This document shows, piece by piece, positions 17,681 to 27,782 of a stretch of DNA of 64,000 bases. The DNA is from Amphritea sp. (GTDB lineage Bacteria > Pseudomonadota > Gammaproteobacteria > Pseudomonadales > Balneatricaceae), in the NCBI GenBank assembly GCA_025800245.1, contig JAOXSA010000231.1:1-64000 (forward strand), written 5' to 3'. Below the pieces are notes generated by a model. That model saw nothing but the letters and a program-made list of their open reading frames with translations. It made no database searches and was not told the origin of the DNA. The position numbers were made by a program, and so were the translations under genes. Within the stretch, counting starts at the first letter, position 1. Each line of letters begins with the position of its first letter.

Positions 17681-18601
17681 TCAACTCAGGCAACTCTTTC
17701 CATTACCCGGCACCGCCAGACACTTCTCCAGCTGCTCCATTCGCTCCCGGGTAATGTTGCGGCCCAATTCAATCAGCTCGCTGGCGCGGTGAAAGTCGTA
17801 GAACCGACAGGCATCCTTGGGCATACCGATCAACAGGTCTGGCGGATACCCTGCCACTTTGTATTTACTCAGTGATTCCTGCATCACCTCAACGGAACTG
17901 AGGACCAGATCCAGTTTACCCGCCGCTTTTTCAGGCTCTGCTTCTTTTGGCTCTTCTTGCTTGCCATTCTGAGTGCCGTCCAGATGCCATTCATCACTGA
18001 ACCCGGAACGATTCAGGTAGCGGGTTTCTGGTAGTTCGATCAATGGCTGGCTGATATCAGTATTCAGATCGACTGCAATAATCAGATCAGCGTGAGCTGC
18101 GACGGTGGGGATTATCGGGATAGGGTTAAGAACACCACCATCAACCAGCACCCGATCCTCTTCAACAACCGGAGTGAAAAAACCCGGGACGGCGATAGAC
18201 GCCCTGATCGCATCAAGTAGAGAGCCGCGCTGAAACCAGACCTCTTTCTGATGAGTCAGATCCGTAGCAACAGCGGTATAGCTGACTGGCAAATCTTCAA
18301 TAAGCGGATTACCGACAATCTCCTGTAGCTTGGCCAGCAAACGCTCACCACGAATCGTCCCCTCCCCTTTGAGGGTAAGATCCATGAGTTTGAAAACATC
18401 CATCCAGGAAAGACTTGTTACCCAGTCACGGTATTCGGCCAGCCGACCTGCAGCGTGTAATCCACCTACCAACGCCCCCATAGAGCTGCCAGCAATACAG
18501 ATAATTTCATAGCCTCGCCGCTCAAGCTCTTCGATGACGCCAATATGGCTATAGCCACGAGCACCACCACTACCCAATACCAGAGATACCGTTGTTTTCA
18601 T
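17681..18601 (-). CDS. Patatin-like phospholipase (RssA-like)
   Basis: This 306-residue cytosolic or membrane-associated serine acyl hydrolase has the oxyanion loop GSGGARGYSHIG, the nucleophile elbow GSSMG (Ser40), and the DGG motif (Asp154), which together form the Ser-Asp dyad. Its size and N-terminal position of the motif match the RssA/YchK group. It is the last gene of a probable three-gene minus-strand operon with a DUF4892 protein (33 bases upstream) and an alpha/beta hydrolase. The lipid substrate is unknown. Confidence 0.9.
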   Translation of the reverse strand: MKTTVSLVLGSGGARGYSHIGVIEELERRGYEIICIAGSSMGALVGGLHAAGRLAEYRDWVTSLSWMDVFKLMDLTLKGEGTIRGERLLAKLQEIVGNPLIEDLPVSYTAVATDLTHQKEVWFQRGSLLDAIRASIAVPGFFTPVVEEDRVLVDGGVLNPIPIIPTVAAHADLIIAVDLNTDISQPLIELPETRYLNRSGFSDEWHLDGTQNGKQEEPKEAEPEKAAGKLDLVLSSVEVMQESLSKYKVAGYPPDLLIGMPKDACRFYDFHRASELIELGRNITRERMEQLEKCLAVPGNGKSCLS

Positions 18602-18634
18602 CCTTACCCCCTTCTCTGAGCAAGCTGAGCTGGC

Positions 18635-19498
18635 TTAACGACGCTGAATCCAGATACCCTCCTGAGATGGAGGGCTGGCAACCGGCATAACAGGACCAAC
18701 ACCAACCGCTTCAAGCCTTTCTCCGGACAGGCCAGCATCGATCAGCCGGTTTCTGAACTCATCCGCTCTCTGTCTGGAACTTGACTGCAATTGCGCAAAA
18801 TCGGAGCCGGATGCCCCTTGCTCATAGCCAACGATCAACAACTGAATTGCCCCATCCTCGCTCAGCAATTCCAGGAGCGACTGAATATCATCCGTATTAT
18901 CCAGCCAGCTGAAACCTTTCTGCTCCAGATCATCATTGATTGATGCAGCACTCTGGGCCAACGGTTCTATCAGATCAATATGCAGATATATACGTCGGTT
19001 ACCCCGCTTGACTGTATACAACGCGATCTTCTGGCTCCCCAGTGAGGCAGACAGATAAAACTGAGTCCGGTCGATACCATAGAGCTCTTTAACGCCAAAA
19101 TAGTTATTAGCCCACTGATTACTGCTACCGCAGCCTCGACTGCTGCACTGGAAAAGAATATCGGCTTTCAAAGCCTCGAGTTGCTGCTGGTAAAAGCTGA
19201 ATGCATCCGCAGGAGAGTGATTATCTGGAATACGATAGGTAATACGGTTCAACTGACCACTAAGCCGGTCAAATTGCTCCGGGGCAATCACCCCTTCAAG
19301 CTTTTTCATCGGGCCTGTTGCCAGGGCATATTCAGGTACTTCGTTCTGGCTGTAACTGACAATCCAGCTGAGCGGAAAACGATTAAGCTGCTGGGGATCA
19401 GAGGCGCCGGCAACATCTCTCTGAGCAGACACCGGACTGCTGAGCATGAACAGCATAGCAGCGATGAGAAAATGCGGTTTCAGCGATGAAGTCGGCAT
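18635..19498 (-). CDS. DUF4892 domain protein, exported
   Basis: The product has 287 residues with a signal peptide (LIAAMLFMLSSPVSA then cleavage near residue 25). The middle matches what I know as DUF4892. The C-terminal part, about 220-275 (RQRADEFRNRLIDAGLSGERLEAVGVG), resembles an OmpA-like peptidoglycan-binding helix region. Two Cys pairs (FQCSSRGCG) could form a disulfide. It sits between a hydrolase and a patatin gene, a grouping also known in Pseudomonas. A periplasmic or envelope role is inferred; the function is unknown. Confidence 0.82.
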   Translation of the reverse strand: MPTSSLKPHFLIAAMLFMLSSPVSAQRDVAGASDPQQLNRFPLSWIVSYSQNEVPEYALATGPMKKLEGVIAPEQFDRLSGQLNRITYRIPDNHSPADAFSFYQQQLEALKADILFQCSSRGCGSSNQWANNYFGVKELYGIDRTQFYLSASLGSQKIALYTVKRGNRRIYLHIDLIEPLAQSAASINDDLEQKGFSWLDNTDDIQSLLELLSEDGAIQLLIVGYEQGASGSDFAQLQSSSRQRADEFRNRLIDAGLSGERLEAVGVGPVMPVASPPSQEGIWIQRR

Positions 19499-19521
19499 AA
19501 CAATCCTTATCTTACAGTACG

Positions 19522-20373
19522 TTACTCATTAATGTGATTATTGATAAGCATAGCAATTTCTCCTGCGGCCTGTTGCTCCAGATGCAAATGATGGCCTCCT
19601 TTCAGGACATGCTTATCAATTGTACGGAACAGGCTGATGCGTCGATCACTCTGAGGGATACCCTGATCACCAAGCACTAACAGCACTGGCGCATCGACTC
19701 GCGTAATAAACCCTTCCGCCTGCTCTTCTGTGATACGCATCACCGATGGCAGCACCAGACTCGGGTCACTGCTCCAGAAATAACCACCCTCCCGCTGTAC
19801 CAGGCTCCGTTCCACCAGCCACTCAGCAGCGTCCTTATCGACCGGCCAACGGCCGTTCATACGCGCCTCTACAGCAGCCTCAAATGAAGGGTAAGGTTTT
19901 TGCGCGCGCCCCTGCATGCGTCGGCGCTTCAGTATCGCCTGCGCCAGTTGCTGAGGCGCCTGATCCGCTTCTGTAACCAGAGGTGCAATCCCTTCAATCA
20001 GCATCAGTTTAGACACACGCTCGGGGAAAGCACCTGCCAGCAGCGTTGCAATACTCGCTCCCATAGAGTGCCCCAGCAGAGCAAACTCCTGTAAGCCAAG
20101 CTGATCCGCCACACCCAGTACATCAGCCACGTTATCCCAGATATAGTAAGGCATCGATGCCGGACGGTGATCTGAATAACCATGCCCCATAAGATCCAGC
20201 GCGATAAGACGAACCCCATCGAGCATTGGTGCCAGCCGGTTGAAGGTTGCGGCATTATCCAGCCAGCCATGCAGACCGATAACCGGTGTACCAGCACTAT
20301 CGCCCCAGGATTTAGCCGCTATGAGATGTCCGTTAACTTCAAAACGACTCTCTTCACCAACCAAGATCGCCAT
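19522..20373 (-). CDS. Alpha/beta hydrolase
   Basis: The 283-residue alpha/beta-fold hydrolase has HGWLDN (oxyanion side) near residue 35, the nucleophile elbow GHSMGAS with Ser103, and a C-terminal GGHHLHLEQ supplying the histidine. It has no signal peptide. It is the first gene of the apparent hydrolase-DUF4892-patatin operon. It is an esterase or lipase-like enzyme with unknown substrate. Confidence 0.88.
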   Translation of the reverse strand: MAILVGEESRFEVNGHLIAAKSWGDSAGTPVIGLHGWLDNAATFNRLAPMLDGVRLIALDLMGHGYSDHRPASMPYYIWDNVADVLGVADQLGLQEFALLGHSMGASIATLLAGAFPERVSKLMLIEGIAPLVTEADQAPQQLAQAILKRRRMQGRAQKPYPSFEAAVEARMNGRWPVDKDAAEWLVERSLVQREGGYFWSSDPSLVLPSVMRITEEQAEGFITRVDAPVLLVLGDQGIPQSDRRISLFRTIDKHVLKGGHHLHLEQQAAGEIAMLINNHINE

Positions 20374-20504
20374 AAAAACAATTCCTGATATTAATTCTCA
20401 TTTACATAGAGATCTGCAATAATCCATCGTCGAATCTATGAATCTCTAGTTGTTGGGTGTAAAAAGGCTTCTATGACAGAGAGTTAAACGCTAATGGAAT
20501 ACAG

Positions 20505-22272
20505 ATGCAAGACACCTTGAAGCAACAAAAGACCGGCCTGATCCTGTTTGGAATCATCTTTCTTATCGCACCTTTCTTTTTCCAGCCTAATCTGGGGGGG
20601 CGAAGGCTTATCTGTTTCACATAACACTACTGTCTGGATTGCTGCAACTTTATTCACAACAGTTGCTGTGTTCATGTTATTTAAAACTGCTCAGTTCAGA
20701 TATCCACGGAACTGGTTCACTTTGCTGGCTATGCCAGCCAGTGTGATTGCCTGCGGTTTTCTGGTCGATATTTTCCTCCCTTATCAATTTTTACTCAGGG
20801 AGCTATATATTCTTGGCGGTCTGTTCTTCCTTTTTGCCCTGTTCCAATTCAAATTCAGCACCTCATCTAAAGAAAGCCTTCTTTTTATTCTGATGCTTGG
20901 CGGTGTCCTGCACGCACTTTACGGTGTTTCACAAATTTTCTGGCCTGGGTTTGCTCCAGAAGTAATTACCTACAGCACAGGCACTCCTTACAGTACTTTT
21001 CAGCAAATTAACCTGCAGGCTAGCTATCAGGCAACTGTATTATTGATCACACTGTATCTGCTTAGCCGACGCGGAGTCACACAACGAGGTACTCTACAAC
21101 AGCTTCTTATTTTTAGTGCCGTACTCCTGAGTAGTTTTATTATTGCTTATTCTGGCTCAAGGGTCGGAGTTCTGTCTGGACTTGCCGGACTGGTAATTAT
21201 TTTTGTTTGTCGCTGGCGACAGCTGATGTCCAACAAGTTTTTTTTAGTGGTTTTTTTTGCACTGATAGCCACTGGCAGCATGCTCGGAAAATCAGGTCTG
21301 GCAAGTACCGGTGTTAAATTACAGAAAACAGCTGAAGAGAATCTCAGAGACGTACGAAAAAATATTTACGCTGTCGCAGTCGACCTATTTATAGATCAAC
21401 CTATACAGGGCTATGGAATAGGCAGCTTTCAAAAAGAATGGCACAAAGAAAAGGTCAACTATCTTACAAACAATCCAGATGCAGACTTCCCTGCAGATCG
21501 GTTAAGCCATCCTCACAATGAGCTGATGTTCTGGATAGTTGAAGGTGGATTACTTGTTATAGCGGGCATTTTGATAAGCCTTGGGGCCGTTATTACGAGC
21601 GCCCTGAAGTGCGGCTGGCGCAAAGGTGTAACCTATCTGGCACTATTGCTACCCATTGGCCTGCACACTCAGGTTGAACTGCCTTTCTATATCAGCAACA
21701 TCCACTGGTTTATGATGATGACGCTGGTTTTTCTTACTCTCTCACATAACCAGTCCGTAATATCTGTGAATCTCAGTAATGCGGCAATCAAACTAACAAA
21801 GGCGACAACAGTTTCAGTGTTTACTTTGGTGACCGTATTTATGATTCATAGCATAAGAGCCAACGATGCCATTATTCAGTTCTTTAAAAACGAAGGTACT
21901 CAGCCCATTATCCTGAAATCGGCCATGAACAATCCATTCTTTAAGGACCAGGCAGAGCTATATTTTATGCGTGCTATATTTACGAATGAGATCAATAAGG
22001 GAAATCCTTCTTTTGCACCAAAATTTATCGAGTGGGCAGAACCATTTATTGAATACACCCCGGTACCGCAGCTACATATCGACTTGGCACAAGCCTATCT
22101 TATTGTTGGCGAAGAAGATAAAGCATTTGAAATACTAAACAGAGGACGATCAATCTATCCAAGAAATAAATTTATCAAACAGGCTGAAGAGTATATTTCC
22201 CAGGCATCAGAGGATTCTACAGAATCGCCTCAAGCTGCCCCAGCCCTGCCGCAGGCAACTCAAGCTCAATAA
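20505..22272 (+). CDS. PglL/Wzy-like O-oligosaccharide ligase, frameshifted in a G7 tract
   Basis: This multi-membrane-span ligase moves an oligosaccharide from lipid carrier to protein or lipid A. The frame from 20548 to 22272 carries about ten hydrophobic helices, the family motif SHPHNELMFWIVEGG (about 330), and a C-terminal tail with TPR-like helices. A second frame from ATG 20505 encodes the missing N-terminus, MQDTLKQQKTGLILFGIIF then APFFFQPNLGG. The two join if the seven-G run at 20594-20600 loses one G, giving NLGG-EGLS. As written the protein is broken after about 32 codons, or starts weakly at 20548. Base composition is AT-richer than the neighbours, suggesting transfer. The last 56 bases run into sixA on the other strand. 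Confidence 0.85.
20594..20600 (+). repeat. G7 homopolymer at the frameshift point
   Basis: Seven consecutive G, directly where the N-terminal frame (from 20505) and the main frame (from 20548) must join. Loss of one G restores a continuous gene. It is a candidate slipped-strand contingency tract, or an assembly error. Confidence 0.8.
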
Positions 22273-22669
22273 CTGCCATCGCGCCCGGTAGCATAGGCTC
22301 CGGGCGTGACAGATCTCCCTCACAAAGCAGGGAAACCAGATAACCGATCAGGGGTTGATGGGTAACCAGCATGAGGTCGTTATCGCCATTCTGCTCCAGC
22401 AGAAAATCAATAATCTGTCGTGGTGAAGCTTCAGGTACCAGCAGGTCAGAAATCTGCAGAGGTGCAGCACACACCTCAGCAACTAACCCGGCAGTCTGAG
22501 TGGTTCTCAGATAAGGACTATGAAAAACAGTCTCTACAGCGCCAAATAGACCTGCATTCTGCTGCAGCATCGACTTCAGACGAAACTGTCCGGCAGGAGT
22601 TAAAGAACGTAACTCATCACTGAGCGCATCATAACCCGCCTCTCCATGTCGCAGGAGAAACAAACGCAT
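22217..22669 (-). CDS. sixA: Phosphohistidine phosphatase SixA
   Basis: This histidine-acid phosphatase-family enzyme of 150 residues dephosphorylates phosphohistidine (ArcB HPt or PtsN-type proteins in E. coli). The motif LLRHGEAG places the catalytic His at residue 8, as in E. coli SixA, when translation starts at the ATG at 22669. This start overlaps the gpsA stop as TGATG, so the two are coupled. Its last 56 bases overlap, convergently, the end of the glycan ligase gene. Confidence 0.9.
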   Translation of the reverse strand: MRLFLLRHGEAGYDALSDELRSLTPAGQFRLKSMLQQNAGLFGAVETVFHSPYLRTTQTAGLVAEVCAAPLQISDLLVPEASPRQIIDFLLEQNGDNDLMLVTHQPLIGYLVSLLCEGDLSRPEPMLPGAMAVIELELPAAGLGQLEAIL

Positions 22670-23709
22670 CACTCAGCATCCCGGGGCAGAATAAACTCAA
22701 CATCACTGCTCTGAGTGTTCAGCATCATGGTTTTCGCCACCGCTGATACCGGTGCATGGTTGAAGACCACTTCATACAGACCGCTGACCAGAGGCATATA
22801 TACCTCCATCTCGTCAGCTTTCTCTTTAACATAGCGCAGAGTATTCACCCCCTCTGCAACTTCACCAAGAGACTTTACGGCATCATCGAGGGTCTGCCCC
22901 TGCCCTAGGGCATGGCCGACCCGATAGTTACGACTCAACGGGGATGAACAGGTAACGATAAGGTCACCGACTCCCGCGAGACCGAGAAATGTCAGAGGGT
23001 TTGCCCCCAGCTGCACAGCAAACCGACTCATCTCTGCCAGACTGCGGGTCATCAGCATGCTCTTGGTATTCTCACCCATTCCCAGTGCCGCACTCAGCCC
23101 GGACGCGATAGCGTAGATATTCTTAAGTGTTCCACCCAGCTCAACACCGTACATATCACTGCTGGCATAGATGCGGAAATAAGCACAATGAAGAACGTCC
23201 TGAACCGCCTTGCGCACCTCATCATGCTCACTGGCGATCACCGTTGCAGTCAGCTGTTTCTGGACGATCTCTTTCGCCAGATTCGGTCCACTGATAACCC
23301 CGATCCGGTTTTCCGGCAGTTCTGCCGCCAGAATCTGACTCATCAGACAAAAAGTACCAGCCTCAATACCCTTTGTCGTACTGACCACCATCTGTTGCGC
23401 ATCGATATAGGCGGCAGCCTGTTTAATGACACTGCGAAACGCCTGACTGGGAATTGAAACAAATACCAGATCCACACCTTTCAGCGCCTGCTCAAGATCT
23501 GCAGTCGCATAAAGCGGTTCTGCCAGAACCTGCCCTGGAAGATAGCGGCTATTTTCTCTGGTGCTGTTTATCTCTTGCGCACGATCGGCGTCACGCATCC
23601 AGAGATTAACAGGCTCTCCTTTTTCTGCGATGAGATTGGCAATTACTGTTCCAAAGCTGCCGCCCCCAAGAACCGCAACTTTTGCTTCTTTCTGTAACTG
23701 TTCAGCCAT
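22669..23709 (-). CDS. gpsA: NAD(P)H-dependent glycerol-3-phosphate dehydrogenase
   Basis: It reduces dihydroxyacetone phosphate to sn-glycerol-3-phosphate for phospholipid synthesis. The product has 346 residues (E. coli 339). The Rossmann motif [13 protein letters not shown] is at 14-26, the catalytic lysine lies in [17 protein letters not shown] around 200, and the conserved [19 protein letters not shown] follows. The short Gln/Lys-rich extension at residues 1-9 is variable in the family. It is upstream of and coupled to sixA, the known gpsA-sixA pair. Confidence 0.96.
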   Translation of the reverse strand: MAEQLQKEAKVAVLGGGSFGTVIANLIAEKGEPVNLWMRDADRAQEINSTRENSRYLPGQVLAEPLYATADLEQALKGVDLVFVSIPSQAFRSVIKQAAAYIDAQQMVVSTTKGIEAGTFCLMSQILAAELPENRIGVISGPNLAKEIVQKQLTATVIASEHDEVRKAVQDVLHCAYFRIYASSDMYGVELGGTLKNIYAIASGLSAALGMGENTKSMLMTRSLAEMSRFAVQLGANPLTFLGLAGVGDLIVTCSSPLSRNYRVGHALGQGQTLDDAVKSLGEVAEGVNTLRYVKEKADEMEVYMPLVSGLYEVVFNHAPVSAVAKTMMLNTQSSDVEFILPRDAE

Positions 23710-23723
23710 TTTCCATCCTGCCT

Positions 23724-23948
23724 TTACGAGCGGTCTTTATGATTATTATCCAGAGAATCGAGTAACTTATTGACCCCGACAAAGAGGAACTTCACGACTG
23801 CATAGCCAACCAGAGCCAGTACACCAAACAACATTAACACTTTGATATCGTCGGTCTTCTGATAACCGGTAACAGCGACTATGACAAAAAAAGCAGCCAC
23901 AAGCAGAGCCAGAATCTGGCTGATGCGCCCAGTGTTATGCTTATCCAC
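23724..23948 (-). CDS. Small two-helix membrane protein
   Basis: The 74-residue protein has two hydrophobic helices (about 9-28 and 38-57) and a charged tail ending NNHKDRS. I start at the GTG at 23948, because a near-perfect AAGGAGG lies five bases before it; the longer frame from an upstream TTG has no such site. It ends 15 bases before gpsA on the same strand, so it probably leads the gpsA-sixA transcript. I recognise no family. Confidence 0.7.
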   Translation of the reverse strand: MDKHNTGRISQILALLVAAFFVIVAVTGYQKTDDIKVLMLFGVLALVGYAVVKFLFVGVNKLLDSLDNNHKDRS

Positions 23949-24132
23949 TAAAGCCTCCTTAAACGGCAAGAACTGATGCAATGATTATTGCGGCAGCCGA
24001 TTGAAATTTAAAGACAAAAACACAAACCCAGAGCTTCAGCGAGAAAAACAGCTGAATTTCGGGCATCAGAACTGAGGGCTGAGCCCCCATGGATAACCGG
24101 AGTCATCAAAAGGGGCTGATAGCAACTGAAGA

Positions 24133-25503
24133 TTATTCGACCGCTTCCAGCAGATTCGGATCAGGGTAAACACACTCCATTTTAACCCCGGCCTCAGCTT
24201 CGATATCCGGGATAAGGAAAGCATCATCCTCGGTCGCAAAGCTGATGGATGTACCGGTAGAACCGGCCCGACCGGTGCGCCCGATGCGATGAACGTAGTC
24301 ATCCGGATCTTCCGGAAGCGCATAGTTAATTACATGGCTGACACCGTCAACATGAATACCCCGACCAGCAACATCGGTCGCAACCAGGATGTTAATCTTG
24401 CCAGTCCGGAACTCCTCCAGAGTCCGTAACCGCTTCTGCTGTGCAATCTCTCCGGACATCAGTGCTGCAGCAAGCCCGTCCTTTTGCAGACGCTCAGCCA
24501 GACGACGGGTTTCATCCCGACGATTACCAAACACGATCACCCGCTCCAGCTGATTCAACTGCATAAAGTTACGCAGCAGTTTGTACTTATCTTCTCTGGA
24601 TACCAGATAGACCAGCTGTTTAACGGAATCGGTACTTTTCTTCTCTGGCGCAATCTCAACCACTTTCGCATCAACAGTCCACTGACGCGCCAGGTTCATA
24701 ATATCGTCAGTGAAAGTGGCACTGTACAACAGTGTCTGACGATCACCTTTGCGCGGCGTATGACGGATAATCGTCCGCACATCCGGAATAAAGCCCATGC
24801 TCAGCATCCGGTCAGCTTCATCCAGTACCAGCACTTCCACATCCCCAAGATCCACATCACCTGAGCGGATAAAGTCAATCAGACGTCCCGGCGTTGCAAC
24901 AAGGATATCCACCGGACGGTTCGCCAGTTTCTTACGCTGTTTGTCGTAATCCATACCGCCTACTAATGCGACAGTACTGAGATTACAGTATTTACCCAAC
25001 TCATCAGCGTCAGAAGCAATCTGCAATGCCAGCTCACGGGTAGGCGCGACAATCAGAGCGCGCGGCACGCCTTTACTGCGTTTGTAATCCAGCGGGTAAT
25101 CCACCAGATCGGTAATGATACTGATCAGGAAAGCGGCCGTTTTACCGGTACCGGTTTGCGCCTTACCGATCATATCCTTACCTTCCAGAGACTCTTCCAG
25201 AGTTGCCGCCTGAATTTCTGAGCAGTACTGGAAATTCAGATCAGCAATCGCATGCATCACGTCATCAGGAAGATCAAAATCATGAAAACGACTTTTACCC
25301 TCAACGGCAGGAACCTGAAACTCATCGAGACTCCAGGGTTTAGGCGCAGGCTTTTTAGGCTTAGCGGACTGAGATCTGGCTTTTTTTGACTGGGAAGACT
25401 GAGCTGTTTTTTTGCTCTTTTTTTCTGGCGAAACGTCGGGCTTTGCCTGCTGATTCTCGACTGACGCTTCATTCCCGGAGCGCTTAAATAATTTCTTTAA
25501 CAA
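24133..25503 (-). CDS. rhlB: DEAD-box ATP-dependent RNA helicase, RhlB-like
   Basis: The product has 456 residues. A Lys/Ser/Pro-rich disordered N-terminal extension (about 1-65) precedes the helicase core, as in Pseudomonas RhlB. Motifs in order are a Q motif around 75-98, [12 protein letters not shown] (I), PTRELALQ (Ia), DEADRML (II), SAT (III) and [10 protein letters not shown] (VI). RhlB unwinds RNA in the degradosome; partner binding is not shown here. The start is TTG at 25503 with AAGGT upstream. It follows dinG on the same strand with a 23-base gap. Confidence 0.92.
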   Translation of the reverse strand: MLKKLFKRSGNEASVENQQAKPDVSPEKKSKKTAQSSQSKKARSQSAKPKKPAPKPWSLDEFQVPAVEGKSRFHDFDLPDDVMHAIADLNFQYCSEIQAATLEESLEGKDMIGKAQTGTGKTAAFLISIITDLVDYPLDYKRSKGVPRALIVAPTRELALQIASDADELGKYCNLSTVALVGGMDYDKQRKKLANRPVDILVATPGRLIDFIRSGDVDLGDVEVLVLDEADRMLSMGFIPDVRTIIRHTPRKGDRQTLLYSATFTDDIMNLARQWTVDAKVVEIAPEKKSTDSVKQLVYLVSREDKYKLLRNFMQLNQLERVIVFGNRRDETRRLAERLQKDGLAAALMSGEIAQQKRLRTLEEFRTGKINILVATDVAGRGIHVDGVSHVINYALPEDPDDYVHRIGRTGRAGSTGTSISFATEDDAFLIPDIEAEAGVKMECVYPDPNLLEAVE

Positions 25504-25526
25504 ACTGATACCTTATTAGCCTCTGG

Positions 25527-27677
25527 CTACTCTATACGGCGACGAAAAGGCGGTAATGAATCCAGTAACTGCCTGCCGTAACGTCGCGTTACTACCCGGC
25601 GGTCTAACAGCACAATACGCCCCCGATCCTGCTCTGTACGCAGTAATCGGCCTGCCGCCTGGGTCAGTCTGACCGATGCCATCGGCACCGCCCATTCCAT
25701 AAACGGGTTACCACCACGCTGTTCTATCCATTCGGACATCGTGGCGTCAACCGGATCATCCGGTACACTGAATGGAATCTTGGTAATAATTACCTCGGTG
25801 AGGTAATCACCGGGCAGATCCACGCCCTCCGTAAAGGAGGCCAGCCCGAAGATTATACTCCCATCACCGGCATCAATGCGCTCTTTATGTCGCTTAAGTA
25901 TCTCATTTTTACTGAAATCCCCCTGTGCGAGGACTTTTTCACGCAACTTTGGCTTCAGATCCTCAAGAATCGAGCGCATCTGACGCCAGGAACTGAACAG
26001 AACCAGGGTAGCAACGGCCCCTTCCAGCTCCCGATTAAGAAAATCACACACGGCCGCAGTATGTTTCTCCGGATCATTTGCCTCAACATCCATGGCCGGT
26101 ACCAGCAACTCTGCGGCATTATAATGATCAAAAGGACTGGCCAGACTGAAGCAAGGCGTTTCAGCTGGCAGGCCAAGATCATCCAACAGGCGATCGAAGC
26201 GCCCCAGCGCCGTCAACGTTGCCGATGTCACCACCGCCGCATAACAGTGCTGCCAGAGATTCATCCGTAACATTTCTGCAGCGGAAACCGGTGCTGTACG
26301 ACACTCGAAGTCATAACCCTGACCGGATTCAACCAGAGCCACCCAGCGGGCGGTCGGAGAGCCTTCACCATCGACGTGCCCCATAGACCGCCCCAGCCCT
26401 GTGACACCCTGCATACGGGCAACCATCATACCGACCCGGGGAAACCACATCTCTGCCAGCTGTCGATCAAGACTGCCCTCACCGTCCAGCGACTCTTTGA
26501 GCAGATCCAGAACCATTTCCAGCTTGTTCGCCATCCTCGCGGTAAGATGCTCCACCTGTAAACCGAACTGTCGAACCTCTTCTGGCACCACGCCACCGGG
26601 ATAACGGAGACGCTCCTGAGGTCGCTTAAGAGCGTCCCCCAAAAGCACAGGCCGCAGCAATTCGGCCCAGTTATTAAGTACAACCTGCAGATCTTCACCG
26701 GGCTTCTGCAGCTGCTGAACATAATCAGCCATCAGTTGAGGGTTACCGGTCTGGTCAAGCATCTTAGCCAACTGCCTGGCAGTAGAGTTCAACCAGCGCT
26801 CTGTCGACTTAAGGCGCAGGCTGTAGGAAAAATGCCCGCTGGCTTTGTCCGACAGATGGTGCCCTTCATCGAAGATATAGATGGTTTCAGCAGGATCCGG
26901 GAGGATTGCTCCGCCCCCCAGAGCAAGGTCGGCCAGGACAATATCATGGTTAGCGATGACACATTCGACCTGATCCAGATCCTTACGGGCCTTAAAGAAA
27001 CTACAAGCGGAAAAATTACTGCAACGTCTGTTACTGCACTGAAGATGATCACTGGTCAGTGGAATCCAGTCTTTATCATCTATAGCGGTAGATAGGTTAT
27101 CCCGGTCACCGTCCCAACGCCCGGAAGCATATTCATTGAGAAGGCTTTTATAGAACTCGACGGTTTCGTCATCAAGCCTGAGCGCCAACTCATCCTCATA
27201 CAGAGCTTGCTGCCCGGTCGCACCATGACTGTCCAGGTGCTGCTCGGCTTTATTAATGCAGAAGTATCGTCCACGACCTTTGGCGAGACTGAAACTCGTA
27301 GATAAACCTGCATGTTCAGCAATTTCAGGCAGATCCTTATTAACCAGCTGTTCCTGCAACGCAACGGTCGCAGTAGACAGCACCACCTTCTTACCCTGGG
27401 CCTTAGCAATCGGCAGAACCGCCAGCAGATAGCCGATAGTTTTACCGGTACCGGTGCCAGCCTCAATCACGCTGACATGCTTCTCTCCAAGTCGGTGACC
27501 TTTCTCATCTTTGAGGATGGTACCAAGCACCTTGGCGATCTCAGCGATCATCTGCTTCTGACCCCGACGGGGCTTCAGCTGCCGACTCTCAAGAAAGCGA
27601 CTATAGCTGCTCTGTATCTCTTTTTTTAACTCGTCTGAAAGCACACCGGGTACCTGCCATATCAAAACCTGCGCCAT
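25527..27677 (-). CDS. dinG: ATP-dependent DNA helicase DinG
   Basis: This XPD-like 5'-3' DNA helicase has 716 residues (E. coli 716). Walker A is GTGTGKT near residue 75 and the DEAH-type box is DEGHHL. Between them are the iron-sulfur cluster cysteines (CINKAEQH, then CSNRRCSNFSACSF). Motif VI is AAGRLLR near the C-terminus. It removes R-loops and resolves replication conflicts. Its ATG lies about 20 bases from a LexA-box-like site shared with the divergent lexA, so SOS induction is likely. Confidence 0.94.
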   Translation of the reverse strand: MAQVLIWQVPGVLSDELKKEIQSSYSRFLESRQLKPRRGQKQMIAEIAKVLGTILKDEKGHRLGEKHVSVIEAGTGTGKTIGYLLAVLPIAKAQGKKVVLSTATVALQEQLVNKDLPEIAEHAGLSTSFSLAKGRGRYFCINKAEQHLDSHGATGQQALYEDELALRLDDETVEFYKSLLNEYASGRWDGDRDNLSTAIDDKDWIPLTSDHLQCSNRRCSNFSACSFFKARKDLDQVECVIANHDIVLADLALGGGAILPDPAETIYIFDEGHHLSDKASGHFSYSLRLKSTERWLNSTARQLAKMLDQTGNPQLMADYVQQLQKPGEDLQVVLNNWAELLRPVLLGDALKRPQERLRYPGGVVPEEVRQFGLQVEHLTARMANKLEMVLDLLKESLDGEGSLDRQLAEMWFPRVGMMVARMQGVTGLGRSMGHVDGEGSPTARWVALVESGQGYDFECRTAPVSAAEMLRMNLWQHCYAAVVTSATLTALGRFDRLLDDLGLPAETPCFSLASPFDHYNAAELLVPAMDVEANDPEKHTAAVCDFLNRELEGAVATLVLFSSWRQMRSILEDLKPKLREKVLAQGDFSKNEILKRHKERIDAGDGSIIFGLASFTEGVDLPGDYLTEVIITKIPFSVPDDPVDATMSEWIEQRGGNPFMEWAVPMASVRLTQAAGRLLRTEQDRGRIVLLDRRVVTRRYGRQLLDSLPPFRRRIE

Positions 27678-27697
27678 GATAACAAGATGAAAAAGTA

Positions 27698-27713
27698 CTG
27701 GATATATAAACAG
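27698..27713. promoter_or_regulatory. LexA (SOS) box 1, dinG side
   Basis: CTGGATATATAAACAG fits the CTG(T/G)-N8-ACAG form, with the first half-site CTGG. It lies about 20 bases upstream of the dinG ATG. Confidence 0.7.
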
Positions 27714-27739
27714 AAAAAAATGTTTACAAAAGCAAAATA

Positions 27740-27755
27740 CTGTATATAGTTACAG
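27740..27755. promoter_or_regulatory. LexA (SOS) box 2
   Basis: CTGTATATAGTTACAG matches the gammaproteobacterial consensus CTGT-N8-ACAG exactly, with an AT-rich core. It is the best of the three boxes in the dinG-lexA spacer. Confidence 0.88.
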
Positions 27756-27758
27756 ATA

Positions 27759-27774
27759 CTGGATAAAAACACAG
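27759..27774. promoter_or_regulatory. LexA (SOS) box 3, lexA side
   Basis: CTGGATAAAAACACAG ends nine bases before the lexA ATG and is only three bases from box 2. Paired boxes in front of lexA are the standard autoregulatory design. Confidence 0.8.
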
Positions 27775-27782
27775 AGATCACC

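Noticed and set aside
20548..20600. A true start at ATG 20548 for the glycan ligase
   Set aside because: The N-terminus from there (MESSFLSHLSFSSLIWGG) lacks the first helix of the family, while the other frame supplies it exactly. The G7 shift is the better reading.
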